A DNA stretch of 64,000 nucleotides from Gemmatimonadota bacterium (lineage in GTDB: Bacteria > Gemmatimonadota > Gemmatimonadetes > Gemmatimonadales > Gemmatimonadaceae). Each line of letters opens with the position of its first letter. Within the stretch, counting starts at the first letter, position 1. Below, one piece after another: positions 45,970 through 53,086 of this stretch. Both the position numbers and the translations under genes were made by a program. The stretch spans positions 1-64,000 of the forward strand of contig JADKAQ010000019.1 of the NCBI GenBank assembly GCA_016719105.1, in the 5' to 3' direction. Under the pieces are notes generated by a model that was not told where the DNA came from, made no database searches, and was given only the letters and a program-made list of their open reading frames with translations.

Positions 45970-46599
45970 GGCGCGCGGGACGCGCACGAGTGCCCACGCG
46001 ACCGAGGTATCGCGCGCGGCGAGCGACGCAACCAACAGAGCAAGGCCCTCCCCGGGAGGCTGGCCCTGGGTCGCGCGGAGCGCCGCCTCGAGGTATTCGG
46101 GCGCTAGGCCGGGTGCGAGGCGCAGCAGCGCGCCGCGATAGTCGGAGGGCGCCAGCGCGACGTCGAGGATCGGTCCCACGGACTCACTCCCGGCGAACCC
46201 GCAGCGGCCGGTGGTCGACGACACAACACCGCGGGCGGCGGCGCAGCCGAGGCCCGCCTCGGGTACGTCGGGCACACTGCCGACGGTCGTGCCGGTCGGC
46301 ACCTCCAGACGCCCCAAGCGGCGCGGAAAACGGACGGTCTGTCGGCCGCCTGAGCGCAGCGGCAACGCGGTCGGCGACGTCAGGGGATACCACCCACGAT
46401 CGGCGTGGTAGCCGAGCGGCACAAGTACCGCGGGTTGGGCAAGGCTGACGGCCAGCGTGACGGCGCTCGACTGCAGGGCAGCCGTCACCGGCAGTGTGCT
46501 GCTAGGAGAGACGAGCGCGGGAGTCTGCGCCCGGCCGCGCGTGGCCCCCACGCCCGCGAGGATGAACACCAACACGCCCGCCACGTCGATTCGCCGCAC
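45964..46599 (-). CDS. Secreted protein of unknown function
   Basis: 211 residues from a GTG at 46599 with a strong GGAGG ribosome site. Signal sequence 'IDVAGVLVFILAGVGATRGRAQ' (cleavage near 24). The mature part is beta-rich with a Thr/Val/Ala start ('TLPVTAALQSSAVTLAVSLAQPAVLVPLGYHADRGW'), one Cys pair ('GLGCAA' and 'TGRCGF') that may form a disulfide, and a C-terminus 'PEYLEAALRATQG...SLAARDTSVAWALVRVPRAP'. No family was recognised. Its stop TAA lies in an attC-type core (CCCTAAC) and an attC-like site lies 23 bp upstream of its start, as expected for a cassette gene. Confidence 0.7.
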   Translation of the reverse strand: MRRIDVAGVLVFILAGVGATRGRAQTPALVSPSSTLPVTAALQSSAVTLAVSLAQPAVLVPLGYHADRGWYPLTSPTALPLRSGGRQTVRFPRRLGRLEVPTGTTVGSVPDVPEAGLGCAAARGVVSSTTGRCGFAGSESVGPILDVALAPSDYRGALLRLAPGLAPEYLEAALRATQGQPPGEGLALLVASLAARDTSVAWALVRVPRAP

Positions 46600-46621
46600 C
46601 GTACACCTCCTCAGGGGATCC

Positions 46622-46712
46622 GCCCAACGCTGGCTTCTGCAGCGGGCGCTCCAATACGATGCGCGCGGCGCGCGCTTCCGACAACGCCCGTCTGCAGCAA
46701 GCACCGTTAGGC
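46622..46712 (-). other. attC-like recombination site, 91 bp
   Basis: On the minus strand: GCCTAAC (46712-46706) at one end and GTTGGGC (46628-46622) at the other, both matching the RYYYAAC/GTTRRRY core consensus. In between are imperfect inverted arms (GCTTGCTGCAGACGGGCG and CGCCCGCTGCAGAAGCCAGC) with extra unpaired bases in one arm, as in integron attC sites, and a GC-rich centre. The length of 91 bp is within the known range. A homologous copy lies at 52715-52805. Confidence 0.75.
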
Positions 46713-46729
46713 CCGCGCCACGCGGACGT

Positions 46730-47044
46730 TGCGTCGAAACAGCCCGTCGCGCTCGAGGCGCCGCCCGTGATCCTCCCCGCGCCACGGCTCGCGCCGACCG
46801 AGGCCACCCGCCGGTGGGCGGCGCTCCTCCAACAGATCTTCGCGATCGACCCGCTCGCGTGTCCCACCGGCCACGGCGCGATGCGCATCGTTCCATTATC
46901 ACCCAAGCGTCGGTGATCGACCAGATCCCCACGCACTTCCGCACCCGCGCGGCGCACGCAACCCACGCCGGCGAGGTCGACGATCGGGCCGTATGCTCCA
47001 CGATTCGTCAACCGACCCCGATCGAAATTCCTATCCCGCACTGA
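46730..47044 (+). pseudogene. Decayed IS91-family transposase C-terminus
   Basis: A plus-strand reading gives 'RLAPTEATRRWAALLQQIFAIDPLACPTGHGAMRIV' and, after a frame change near 46900, 'ITQASVIDQIPTHFRTRA'. This matches the end of IS91/IS801-type Y2 transposases ('WAxLLxRVFxVDxLxCPRCGxxMRIVAxIxxxxVIxxIL'). The second Cys of the zinc pair has been lost. There is no catalytic tyrosine region, so this is a remnant. It abuts the attC-like site at 46622 and is repeated in worse condition at 52806-53080. Confidence 0.7.
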
Positions 47045-47066
47045 CTGCTCGTTCACCTGGCTGAGT

Positions 47067-47729
47067 TCAGGCCTGCAGCCGGCTTTTTGTCCTCACCAGG
47101 CGAACCGCATCTCCGACCCTGATGAGGCCAGGCCGGGTCACTTCGGCGTTGAGCGCCAGGCGGCCCCCGAACCGGCGGCCGATGTCACGAAGCACCTCCG
47201 GGTCCCGTTCCAACGTGTCCGGGTCCACCGTGGTCATGGGACATCGGCCGCGGAGCGAGTCGAGCCGCACGACGGCTGTCCCGATGTGGAGTTCCGCGCC
47301 TTCCCAGGTCACCTCGTCCATGCCGTCCACCCCGCCGATCAGGATATTCGGCCGGAGCCGGCGGATGTCGCGGCCAAAGCTCGCCACTGCACCATCGGTC
47401 GCGACCAACAGCGGCAGGATGTCGAACCGCTCAACCCCGTCGTACGCTTCCAGCCACGCATCGGAGCCGGCAGCGGCCTTCACCGCCCGCAGGACCGCCG
47501 GATCCTGCCACGGCAGGTCATTCACCAACGGCTGTCCATCCTCCCCCAACGTCGCCTTGAGACCAAGCAATCGGTGCTGTCGCCGAGAGGTACGCACCCC
47601 CTCGGGCCCGCGCACGTGCACGATCCGGTCTCCCGGAATGCCGTCCCGGGTGAGCTGAGCCTCCCGGAGCGGTTCGCCCGCGAGGCTCTTCACGGGATAG
47701 CGCCAGAGTCCTGCGACCCGGAGTGTCAT
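47067..47729 (-). CDS. MOSC-domain (YcbX/mARC-like) molybdenum-cofactor protein
   Basis: 220 residues from the ATG at 47729. The N-terminal barrel 'VAGLWRYPVKSLAGEPLREAQLTRDGIPGDRIVHV' and the MOSC core ending 'LRGRCPMTTVDPDTLERDPEVLRDI' carry the cofactor-binding Cys in 'RCPMTTVDP', as in mARC/YcbX enzymes that reduce N-hydroxylated compounds. The C-terminal [2Fe-2S] domain of YcbX is absent, so an electron partner would be separate. It is the last gene of a four-gene minus-strand operon, 7 bp after the NTF2-like gene. Confidence 0.88.
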   Translation of the reverse strand: MTLRVAGLWRYPVKSLAGEPLREAQLTRDGIPGDRIVHVRGPEGVRTSRRQHRLLGLKATLGEDGQPLVNDLPWQDPAVLRAVKAAAGSDAWLEAYDGVERFDILPLLVATDGAVASFGRDIRRLRPNILIGGVDGMDEVTWEGAELHIGTAVVRLDSLRGRCPMTTVDPDTLERDPEVLRDIGRRFGGRLALNAEVTRPGLIRVGDAVRLVRTKSRLQA

Positions 47730-47736
47730 GGTCGCC

Positions 47737-48162
47737 TCACACCCGCGCGGCGAGAAAGAGACGCCGTTGGCCTTCGGCGATCTCCTCGTCGTTGATGCTG
47801 GCATACCGGCGCGCCATGAGGCCTTCGTCGTTGAACTCCCACATCTCGTTGCCGTACGAGCGGTACCACTGCCCCGCACTGTCGTGCCACTCGTATTCGA
47901 ACCGCACCGCGATGCGATCGTCTCCGAAGGCCCAGAGTTCCTTCTTGAGACGGTAGTCATTCTCCTTGTCCCACTTCCGTTTCAGGAACGCACGGATGGC
48001 GGGGCGCCCGGAGAAGAACTCGGCGCGATTGCGCCACTCGGAGTCTTCGCTGTACGCCAGCGCCACCCGGTCCGGGTCGCGGCTGTTCCAGGCATCTTCG
48101 GCGGCCTGCACCTTGGCCAGTGCGCTCTCCCGCGTAAACGGCGGGCGTATCGGGTTGCTCAT
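47737..48162 (-). CDS. NTF2-like protein of the DUF1348 family
   Basis: 141 residues from the ATG at 48162, whose start overlaps the methyltransferase stop by four bases (48159-48162). 'ALAKVQAAEDAWNSRDPDRVALAYSEDSEWRNRAEFFSGRPAIRAFLKRKWDKENDYRLKKELWAFGDDRIAVRFEYEWHDSAGQWYRSYGNEMWEFNDEGLMARRYASINDEEI' is a near-complete match to the DUF1348 pattern, a cone-shaped alpha+beta barrel. The function is unknown; family members often accompany stress and detoxification genes. Confidence 0.9.
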   Translation of the reverse strand: MSNPIRPPFTRESALAKVQAAEDAWNSRDPDRVALAYSEDSEWRNRAEFFSGRPAIRAFLKRKWDKENDYRLKKELWAFGDDRIAVRFEYEWHDSAGQWYRSYGNEMWEFNDEGLMARRYASINDEEIAEGQRRLFLAARV

Positions 48163-49046
48163 GTCTGCTCCCGTGAATTGGGGTCGATGTCGAAAGGGAT
48201 CTGACCGGCCGCCTCGGTTCGCCGAGTGGCGACGACCAGACCATGGGTCAGGGTGGGCGCAGCCGACTGACCGGCGAGGATCTGCCGGATCAGCCACCCG
48301 GAGTGCGCCAGGTACTCGGCGGTCCAGCCGGCGCAGTCCCCGTGATACTGCACATGATCCTCCCACATGATGTCGCCGTCGGGCACCTCCTCGACCTGGT
48401 CGATCTCGAGCAAGTCGTTCGCTGCGAAGTGACGGCCCCACCATGCGGGCGAGTGGTACTTGTGATACTCGGCGTTACAGCCGTCGGTCGTGGTGAAGGG
48501 AGGCGGGAGGACCTCCACCTCCTCACGGAAGCACCCTTGAGCGATCCCGATCCGGCCGCCCGGCTTGAGCAGCGAAACCAGGTAGCGGAGCAGCCAGGGC
48601 GAGGTGCCGAAGCAGTGAAATGCCTGCAGCGAGAAGATCGCGTCGAGACTGCCCGGCTCGATCGGTACTCCGCGCGAGATGTCGCCCTGAAGCGCGGTAA
48701 TGCGCTCGCCCACGCCGGCCCGCACCGCCCGCCTGTGGCGCTCGGCGGCGCCGATCCACAGGTCCACCGAGACCACGTGAGCTCGGTGGCGCGAGGCCAG
48801 ATAGACGGATGACTGCCCCCGGCCGCAGCCGAGGTCCAGCACCCGGCTGTTAGGCGTGAGCTGGAGGGCGGTGGCGAGCCGCTCGGCCAGCAGGAGCCCG
48901 CCCGGCGCCATCCAGTTCCCGTGGTCGTAGATGTCGTCCCTGGACAGCCGCTGCAGCAGTGGATGGCACCTGGCGTCGAGGCGCCGACAGGATGCGCGGA
49001 CTTCCGCTGTGCCGATGGGGGCTGCCCAGTTCCGGGGGCTGGTCAT
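48159..49046 (-). CDS. SAM-dependent methyltransferase
   Basis: 295 residues from the ATG at 49046. Motif I 'SRVLDLGCGRGQSSVYLASRHRAHVVSVDLW' is followed by 'ITALQGDISRGVPIEPGSLDAIFSLQAFHCFG' and 'YLVSLLKPGGRIGIAQGCFREEV'. This is the UbiE/sterol-methyltransferase class. Aromatic residues in 'YHKYHSPAWWGRHFAANDLLEI' and 'GWTAEYLAHSGWLI' may shape a hydrophobic substrate pocket. The start is 8 bp after the MBL-fold gene, so it is in the operon. The acceptor is unknown. Confidence 0.9.
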   Translation of the reverse strand: MTSPRNWAAPIGTAEVRASCRRLDARCHPLLQRLSRDDIYDHGNWMAPGGLLLAERLATALQLTPNSRVLDLGCGRGQSSVYLASRHRAHVVSVDLWIGAAERHRRAVRAGVGERITALQGDISRGVPIEPGSLDAIFSLQAFHCFGTSPWLLRYLVSLLKPGGRIGIAQGCFREEVEVLPPPFTTTDGCNAEYHKYHSPAWWGRHFAANDLLEIDQVEEVPDGDIMWEDHVQYHGDCAGWTAEYLAHSGWLIRQILAGQSAAPTLTHGLVVATRRTEAAGQIPFDIDPNSREQT

Positions 49047-49054
49047 TGGGACGG

Positions 49055-50074
49055 TCAGACGGCGACGTTGGCCGCTTCGCCCGGCTTGAGCACGCGCAGG
49101 GCGGAGGTCAGTCCGGCCTTCTCGAACTCCCGGGCGATGAACCAACTCCCCTGGCTGAAGTGCCTCCAGCCCTCGAAGTGCGCCGGGTAGACTTCCTTCA
49201 GCCCAAGCGTCTGGGCCAGCCGGACCCCCTCGGCCGAACTCATCGTCAGGAAGTTGTCGCCCACCGCAGGGACGTTGGCAGCGCCGAGGTGCAGGATGGC
49301 CGCATTCACCTTGTACCGCCGGGCGATTTCGTTCATCTCGTCGATCCACACCGTGTCGCCCGAGATGTAGAAGGTCTCCGCAGCGGCTCCCTGCCACTCG
49401 AGCATGAAGCCGGTCACCTCGCCGACCGCCTCGCGGAGCGCCGGGTTGCTCGTGTGCACCGCCGGCATCGCGGTGATTTTGAGGCGTTCACCAGCAGCGT
49501 TGGTGATTTCGGTCGATGCCCAGGTGGCGAGTCCCTTCACCTTCTTGCCGGGCAGCTTCATCTCGGCGCTGGCGGGGGTGGTGATCGTGGTACCGACCCG
49601 AGCCAGGAGGCGGCGCCCCTCGTTGTCGAGGTTGTCGAGGTGCTGGGCGTGGCTGAGCAACACCGCGTCCACAGGGCCAATCCGATCGACGGGGATCGGT
49701 GGGGCCATGACCTTGGTGAGGAGGTGGCCGGGGCCCTCGTTGCGTTCGGTGCCCTGGGGGTCGAAGCCGGGATCGGTGACCAGCCGGAAGCGGCCGATCT
49801 CGATCAGGAAGGTCGGCCCGCCGAGGTAGGTGACCCGCGGCTGCATGCTGAGGTTGGTCGGCTTGACCGTCAGACGGTCCAGCGCGTCGAGCTCCGGCGT
49901 GCCGGTCTCGGCCGCCATCGCTTCGGGACGGGGGGATGCGGACAGCGATCCTGCGGCGCCAACGGCCGCGAGGGCACCGACGATCGCACCGATCGCGCCG
50001 CGGCGACTCGGTTGGCCGGCCTCCGGCTGATGTGGCTTGGCATCGGTGTTCGGATTTGCTGGCTGGTCGGACAT
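49055..50074 (-). CDS. MBL-fold hydrolase, UlaG/NAPE-PLD-like, Tat-type signal
   Basis: 339 residues from the ATG at 50074. A twin-arginine-like N-terminus 'PSRRGAIGAIVGALAAVGAAGSL' suggests export. The MBL core: 'VTYLGGPTFLIEIGRFRLVTDPGFDPQG', 'VDAVLLSHAQHLDNLD' (the HxHxDH site is altered to HAQHLDN), 'AMPAVHTSNP', 'FYISGDTVWIDEM' and 'VYPAHFEGWRHF'. The altered motif is shared by UlaG-like proteins with a 'SHxxHxDNLD' site. It heads the operon 47067-50074 and lies downstream of a sigma-54-type promoter. Confidence 0.88.
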   Translation of the reverse strand: MSDQPANPNTDAKPHQPEAGQPSRRGAIGAIVGALAAVGAAGSLSASPRPEAMAAETGTPELDALDRLTVKPTNLSMQPRVTYLGGPTFLIEIGRFRLVTDPGFDPQGTERNEGPGHLLTKVMAPPIPVDRIGPVDAVLLSHAQHLDNLDNEGRRLLARVGTTITTPASAEMKLPGKKVKGLATWASTEITNAAGERLKITAMPAVHTSNPALREAVGEVTGFMLEWQGAAAETFYISGDTVWIDEMNEIARRYKVNAAILHLGAANVPAVGDNFLTMSSAEGVRLAQTLGLKEVYPAHFEGWRHFSQGSWFIAREFEKAGLTSALRVLKPGEAANVAV

Positions 50075-50138
50075 TGGCCTTTCTCCTGGTCAGTGACTCG
50101 GTTGGTTTCGGAACGCACCGGGGACGCAAGCCACTAGA

Positions 50139-50155
50139 GTCAATTGACGTGCCAA
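50139..50155 (-). promoter_or_regulatory. Sigma-54 (-24/-12) promoter of the 50074-47067 operon
   Basis: On the minus strand: TTGGCACG-TCAA-TTGAC. Consensus is TTGGCACG-N4-TTGCW; the GG and the -12 G are ten bases apart as required, and only the C of the -12 GC is changed to A. It lies about 65 bp before the ATG at 50074 and faces an activator of the sigma-54 class, which makes a chance match less likely. Confidence 0.7.
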
Positions 50156-50222
50156 CGACCAAGAATCGCCCAAGCTGATGTCTTACATTGGGTTAGGTGA
50201 GTTGGACCGCCGCGCCGGCGTT

Positions 50223-50277
50223 CACGAAAACTCGTTGTGACCACGAGATCACGTTGACAGACCACGAGATATCGTGG
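50223..50277. promoter_or_regulatory. Three tandem operator boxes (putative upstream activator sites)
   Basis: Three copies of a CACGA-N4-TCGTGG-type dyad: CACGA-AAAC-TCGTTG (50223-50237), CCACGA-GATC-ACGTTG (50241-50256) and CCACGA-GATA-TCGTGG (50262-50277, perfect). Centres are 19 and 21 bp apart, about two helical turns, so all face one side of the DNA. They lie just before the activator start (50288) and about 100 bp upstream of the sigma-54 promoter, the usual place for enhancer-binding protein sites. Confidence 0.75.
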
Positions 50278-50287
50278 AAATTGGCGA

Positions 50288-51910
50288 ATGGAATCTGCCC
50301 TCGACGAGCCGGAGCTCATTCATCAGCCCAAGCTGTTGCTCCTCCAGATGGCCAAGCTGCAAAGCAGCGCGGAGCTCCTGGACCTGGCGGTCACCCGGCT
50401 GGCTGAGTCGCGTCGCGTCGCGCTCGCCCGGATCTGGTTGATCCAGCCGGGCGACATCTGCGCGTCGTGTCGAATGCGACCCGAGTGCCCGGACCAGCGT
50501 CGGTGCCTGCACCTCGTGGCGAGCGCTGGGCACTCGGCGACGGATCCCGGCGTCACCTTTGACGGTCTGCAGGGGGCGTTTCGCCGCTTTCCGCTTGGGG
50601 TCCGCAAGGTCGGGCGGATCGCCGCGACGGGAGAGGCGATCGAAGTCTCGGACCTGGCCGTGCAGCCTGACTGGATCGTGGAGCCGCAGTGGATCCGGGC
50701 GGAGGGGATCCAGGGCTTTTCCGGGCAGCCGCTGGTGTCACGCGGCGAGGTGCTCGGCGTCCTCGCCGTCTTCAGCCGCGACCCGATCGGCGAGCGCAAC
50801 ATCCAGTGGCTGAGGATGATCGCGGATCATGCCGCCACCGCGCTGGCCAACGCGCGTGCGTGGGAAGAGGTCACGGCGCTGCGGCGTCAGCTGGCAATGG
50901 AGAACGAGTACCTGCGGGAGGAGGTCCACGCCGCCGAGTCGTTCGGGGACATGGTGGGTCAGAGCGTGGCGCTCGATGCCATCAAGGGCCAGATCGCGAT
51001 GGTGGCGTCCACGGACGCCACCGTGTTGATCCAGGGGGAGAGTGGTACCGGCAAGGAGCTGATCGCCCGCGAGCTGCACCAGCGCAGCGGCCGCGCCTCC
51101 CGGCCGTTGATCAAGGTCAACTGCGCCGCCATTCCACGAGAGCTGTTCGACAGCGAGTTCTTCGGCCACGTGCGCGGCAGCTTCAGCGGCGCGGTGCGGG
51201 ACCGGGTCGGGCGCTTCGAATTGGCGGACGGTGGGACGCTATTCCTCGACGAGATCGGCGAGGTCCCGCTCGACCTGCAGAGCAAGCTGCTCCGGGTGTT
51301 GCAGGAAGGAGAAGTACAGCGGGTGGGAGAGGAGCGCGCCCGCAAGGTCAATGTCCGGGTCATCGCGGCGACCAACCGCGACCTAAAGCATGAAAGCCTT
51401 ACTGGCCGGTTCCGGAGCGACCTGTTCTATCGGCTTAGTGTGTTTCCGGTCACGCTGCCGCCTCTCCGCCATCGCAAGGAGGACATCCCGCTCCTCGCCG
51501 AGCACTTCCTCGGCCAACTGACCCGGCGGCTGGGGCGGACGGTGCGGCGACTCACGGTCGGCAACATGCAGCAGCTCAAGCGCTACGACTGGCCGGGCAA
51601 CGTCCGGGAGCTCCAGCATGTGCTGGAGCGGGCGATCATCACATCGACGGACGGTCGTCTCGTCTTCGAGCTGGAGGAGCCCGCGTCTGGCCGTCCGGAC
51701 GCGCCGAGTACGGCGGCTGAGGCGCCCGCTCCGATCCTCACCGCGACACAGCTCCGGGCGTTGGAGGCCGACAACCTGCGGCGAGCGCTGCGAGAGGCGC
51801 GGGGTCGGATCTACGGGGCGGGAGGGGCGGCGGCGCTGGTCGGCCTCAAGCCGACCACATTTGCCTCGCGGATGAAGAGTCTCGGCGTGACGGCGGAGCC
51901 GCGGGCGTAG
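50288..51910 (+). CDS. Sigma-54-dependent enhancer-binding activator with GAF sensor (NorR-like order)
   Basis: 540 residues. The N-terminal GAF domain (about residues 25-190) has a Cys cluster Cys58, Cys61, Cys67 and Cys73 ('CASCRMRPECPDQRRC') that could bind iron-sulfur or metal. A coiled linker 'VTALRRQLAMENEYLREEV' precedes the AAA+ domain (220-450): Walker A 'GESGTGKE' (250-257), sigma-54 contact loop 'GSFSGA' (297-302, consensus GAFTGA), Walker B 'LFLDEI', sensor 'RVIAATNRDL' and 'YDWPGNVRELQH'. The C-terminal Fis-like HTH ends 'IYGAGGAAALVGLKPTTFASRMKSLGV'. It probably activates the divergent operon and represses or tunes its own gene. Confidence 0.93.
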   Translation: MESALDEPELIHQPKLLLLQMAKLQSSAELLDLAVTRLAESRRVALARIWLIQPGDICASCRMRPECPDQRRCLHLVASAGHSATDPGVTFDGLQGAFRRFPLGVRKVGRIAATGEAIEVSDLAVQPDWIVEPQWIRAEGIQGFSGQPLVSRGEVLGVLAVFSRDPIGERNIQWLRMIADHAATALANARAWEEVTALRRQLAMENEYLREEVHAAESFGDMVGQSVALDAIKGQIAMVASTDATVLIQGESGTGKELIARELHQRSGRASRPLIKVNCAAIPRELFDSEFFGHVRGSFSGAVRDRVGRFELADGGTLFLDEIGEVPLDLQSKLLRVLQEGEVQRVGEERARKVNVRVIAATNRDLKHESLTGRFRSDLFYRLSVFPVTLPPLRHRKEDIPLLAEHFLGQLTRRLGRTVRRLTVGNMQQLKRYDWPGNVRELQHVLERAIITSTDGRLVFELEEPASGRPDAPSTAAEAPAPILTATQLRALEADNLRRALREARGRIYGAGGAAALVGLKPTTFASRMKSLGVTAEPRA

Positions 51911-52073
51911 GCTAGCCCGGGAGCTACGTCATCCGCACGGCCGTCAGCTTGAACGCCTCGCTGTACTTCCGAGTCTTCCGCGGTCCCGCGCGTGCCATGG
52001 GACACGTCCGAGTTCAGTTCGGTGGAGGTGTCAACCGAAGTGGAGCAGGTTCCGCTGCCTGGTGCAACCGATC

Positions 52074-52080
52074 GTTATAC
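52074..52080 (-). other. attC-type core site (GTATAAC) holding the brnA stop codon
   Basis: Minus strand GTATAAC, with the TAA being the stop of brnA. The identical heptamer with the same stop arrangement opens the attC-like site at 56791-56785. No convincing right-hand partner was found within 120 bp, so only half of the site may remain. Confidence 0.4.
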
Positions 52081-52404
52081 CGCTCGCTTGCGTCGGGTCG
52101 GCGGCGCGGCGTCCTTGACTTGGTCCACGTAGCTTCGCAGCACGGCATTGATCCGCGTCTGGTATCGCGGGCCCGTCGCACGAAAGTACGCGATCAGATC
52201 ACTATCGAGCCGGATGGAGATCGCTTCTTTGGCCACCGGCGTCACGATGCGAGCCCCCTGCCAGAAGTTGTCCGGGAGATCCCGGAGTTCGGCCGGTGAC
52301 GTGCGGGCGATCTCCGCTTCCGCGATGCGCCGCAGGCGCGCCAGATCAGCGCGGCCTTGCGTCGGGGTCGTCTTGCGCGCGGATGGCTTCGAGGCTTTCG
52401 GCAT
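52075..52404 (-). CDS. brnA: BrnA-type antitoxin
   Basis: 109 residues from the ATG at 52404; an upstream start at 52440 is possible. The C-terminal ribbon-helix-helix 'VAKEAISIRLDSDLIAYFRATGPRYQTRINAVLRSYVDQVK' is the BrnA signature; the basic N-terminus is less conserved. It neutralises BrnT and binds the promoter of the pair. It overlaps the end of brnT by 59 bp, the usual brnT-brnA order. The stop codon lies in the GTATAAC core site. Confidence 0.9.
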   Translation of the reverse strand: MPKASKPSARKTTPTQGRADLARLRRIAEAEIARTSPAELRDLPDNFWQGARIVTPVAKEAISIRLDSDLIAYFRATGPRYQTRINAVLRSYVDQVKDAAPPTRRKRAV

Positions 52405-52666
52405 AACGGCGGCGCTCCTTGCGACTGCTGATGCGGGCACTGATCACGCGGCGGACCAGCCCGCCGTCGGCGATGAGGCGATCGGGGAAGACGACGGTGA
52501 GCGGAAGGCCATCGGCGACTCCGAGGGCGATCACGCGATGCTCGCCGTAATCCCGCCGCGTGTCATCGCACTCGACATAGGTGCCAGCGAAGACGAGTAC
52601 GGCGAAGTCGAAGCCGCGTCGCGCGACGTTCTCCGCGTTCTTGGCTGGATCCGAGTCGAACGTCAC
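52346..52666 (-). CDS. brnT: BrnT-type ribonuclease toxin
   Basis: 106 residues from a GTG at 52666; a TTG at 52693 would add nine residues. It begins 'VTFDSDPAKNAENVARRGFDFAVLVFAG', then 'RDYGEHRVIALGVADGLPLTVVFPDR' and ends 'RRVISARISSRKERRRYAESL', the RelE-fold BrnT pattern with late Arg and His-type catalytic region. It is a type II RNase toxin partnered with BrnA. An attC-like site lies 49 bp upstream of the GTG, so the pair may be an integron-type cassette. Confidence 0.88.
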   Translation of the reverse strand: MTFDSDPAKNAENVARRGFDFAVLVFAGTYVECDDTRRDYGEHRVIALGVADGLPLTVVFPDRLIADGGLVRRVISARISSRKERRRYAESLEAIRAQDDPDARPR

Positions 52667-52714
52667 CGGGGGAAGTGACAAGTGTATATACAAGGCGTCA
52701 AGTCGACTACGGCG

Positions 52715-52805
52715 GCATAACGCCGGCTTCTGCAGCGGGCGCTCCATTACAGGGCGCGCGCAGCGCGCTTCCGAAAACGCCCGTCCGCAGCAAGCCTCCT
52801 TAGGC
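52715..52805 (-). other. attC-like recombination site, 91 bp, degenerate cores
   Basis: About 85% identical to 46622-46712 and exactly the same length. The arms (GGCTTCTGCAGCGGGCG and CGCCCGTCCGCAGCAAGC) are intact, but both cores have drifted: GCATAAC for RYYYAAC and CTTAGGC for GTTRRRY. It lies upstream of brnT, as the 46622 copy lies upstream of the gene at 46599. Confidence 0.65.
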
Positions 52806-53080
52806 GGGCGCATCGCGGACGTTGCGTCGAAACGGCCCGCCGCGCAACAGAACGGAGACAGGCGGCGCGGTCGGTGGGGGTATGCTCGGCGCTCCTCGGT
52901 CCCGGAGCGCGCATGCCCGACGCGGCATCGGCGGTGTATGGCGTTTACAGGCCGCGACGCCCCCAGGCGTCGGTGATCGACCCGATCCTCGCCCACCGCC
53001 GCGCTCGCGCCGTCTGCTCGACCAATCGTCCACGGCCCTCGATTGAAATGCCTATCCGGCTGCTCTATCGCAAGGAGTAG
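52806..53080 (+). pseudogene. Second decayed IS91-like transposase end
   Basis: The first 40 bp after the attC-like site (CGGACGTTGCGTCGAAAC) match 46722-46740. The end reads 'QASVIDPILAHRRARAVCSTN' and 'RPSIEMPIRLLYRKE', parallel to 'QASVIDQIPTHFRTRAAHAT' and 'TPIEIPIPH' at 46911-47044. The middle has diverged or been replaced. No functional ORF remains. Confidence 0.6.
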
Positions 53081-53086
53081 CGTTGC

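Noticed and set aside
50185..50195. GTTAGGT core in the sigma-54 regulatory gap
   Set aside because: Matches GTTRRRY but lacks partner arms. It lies between promoter and operator boxes and is better seen as a relative of the octamer.
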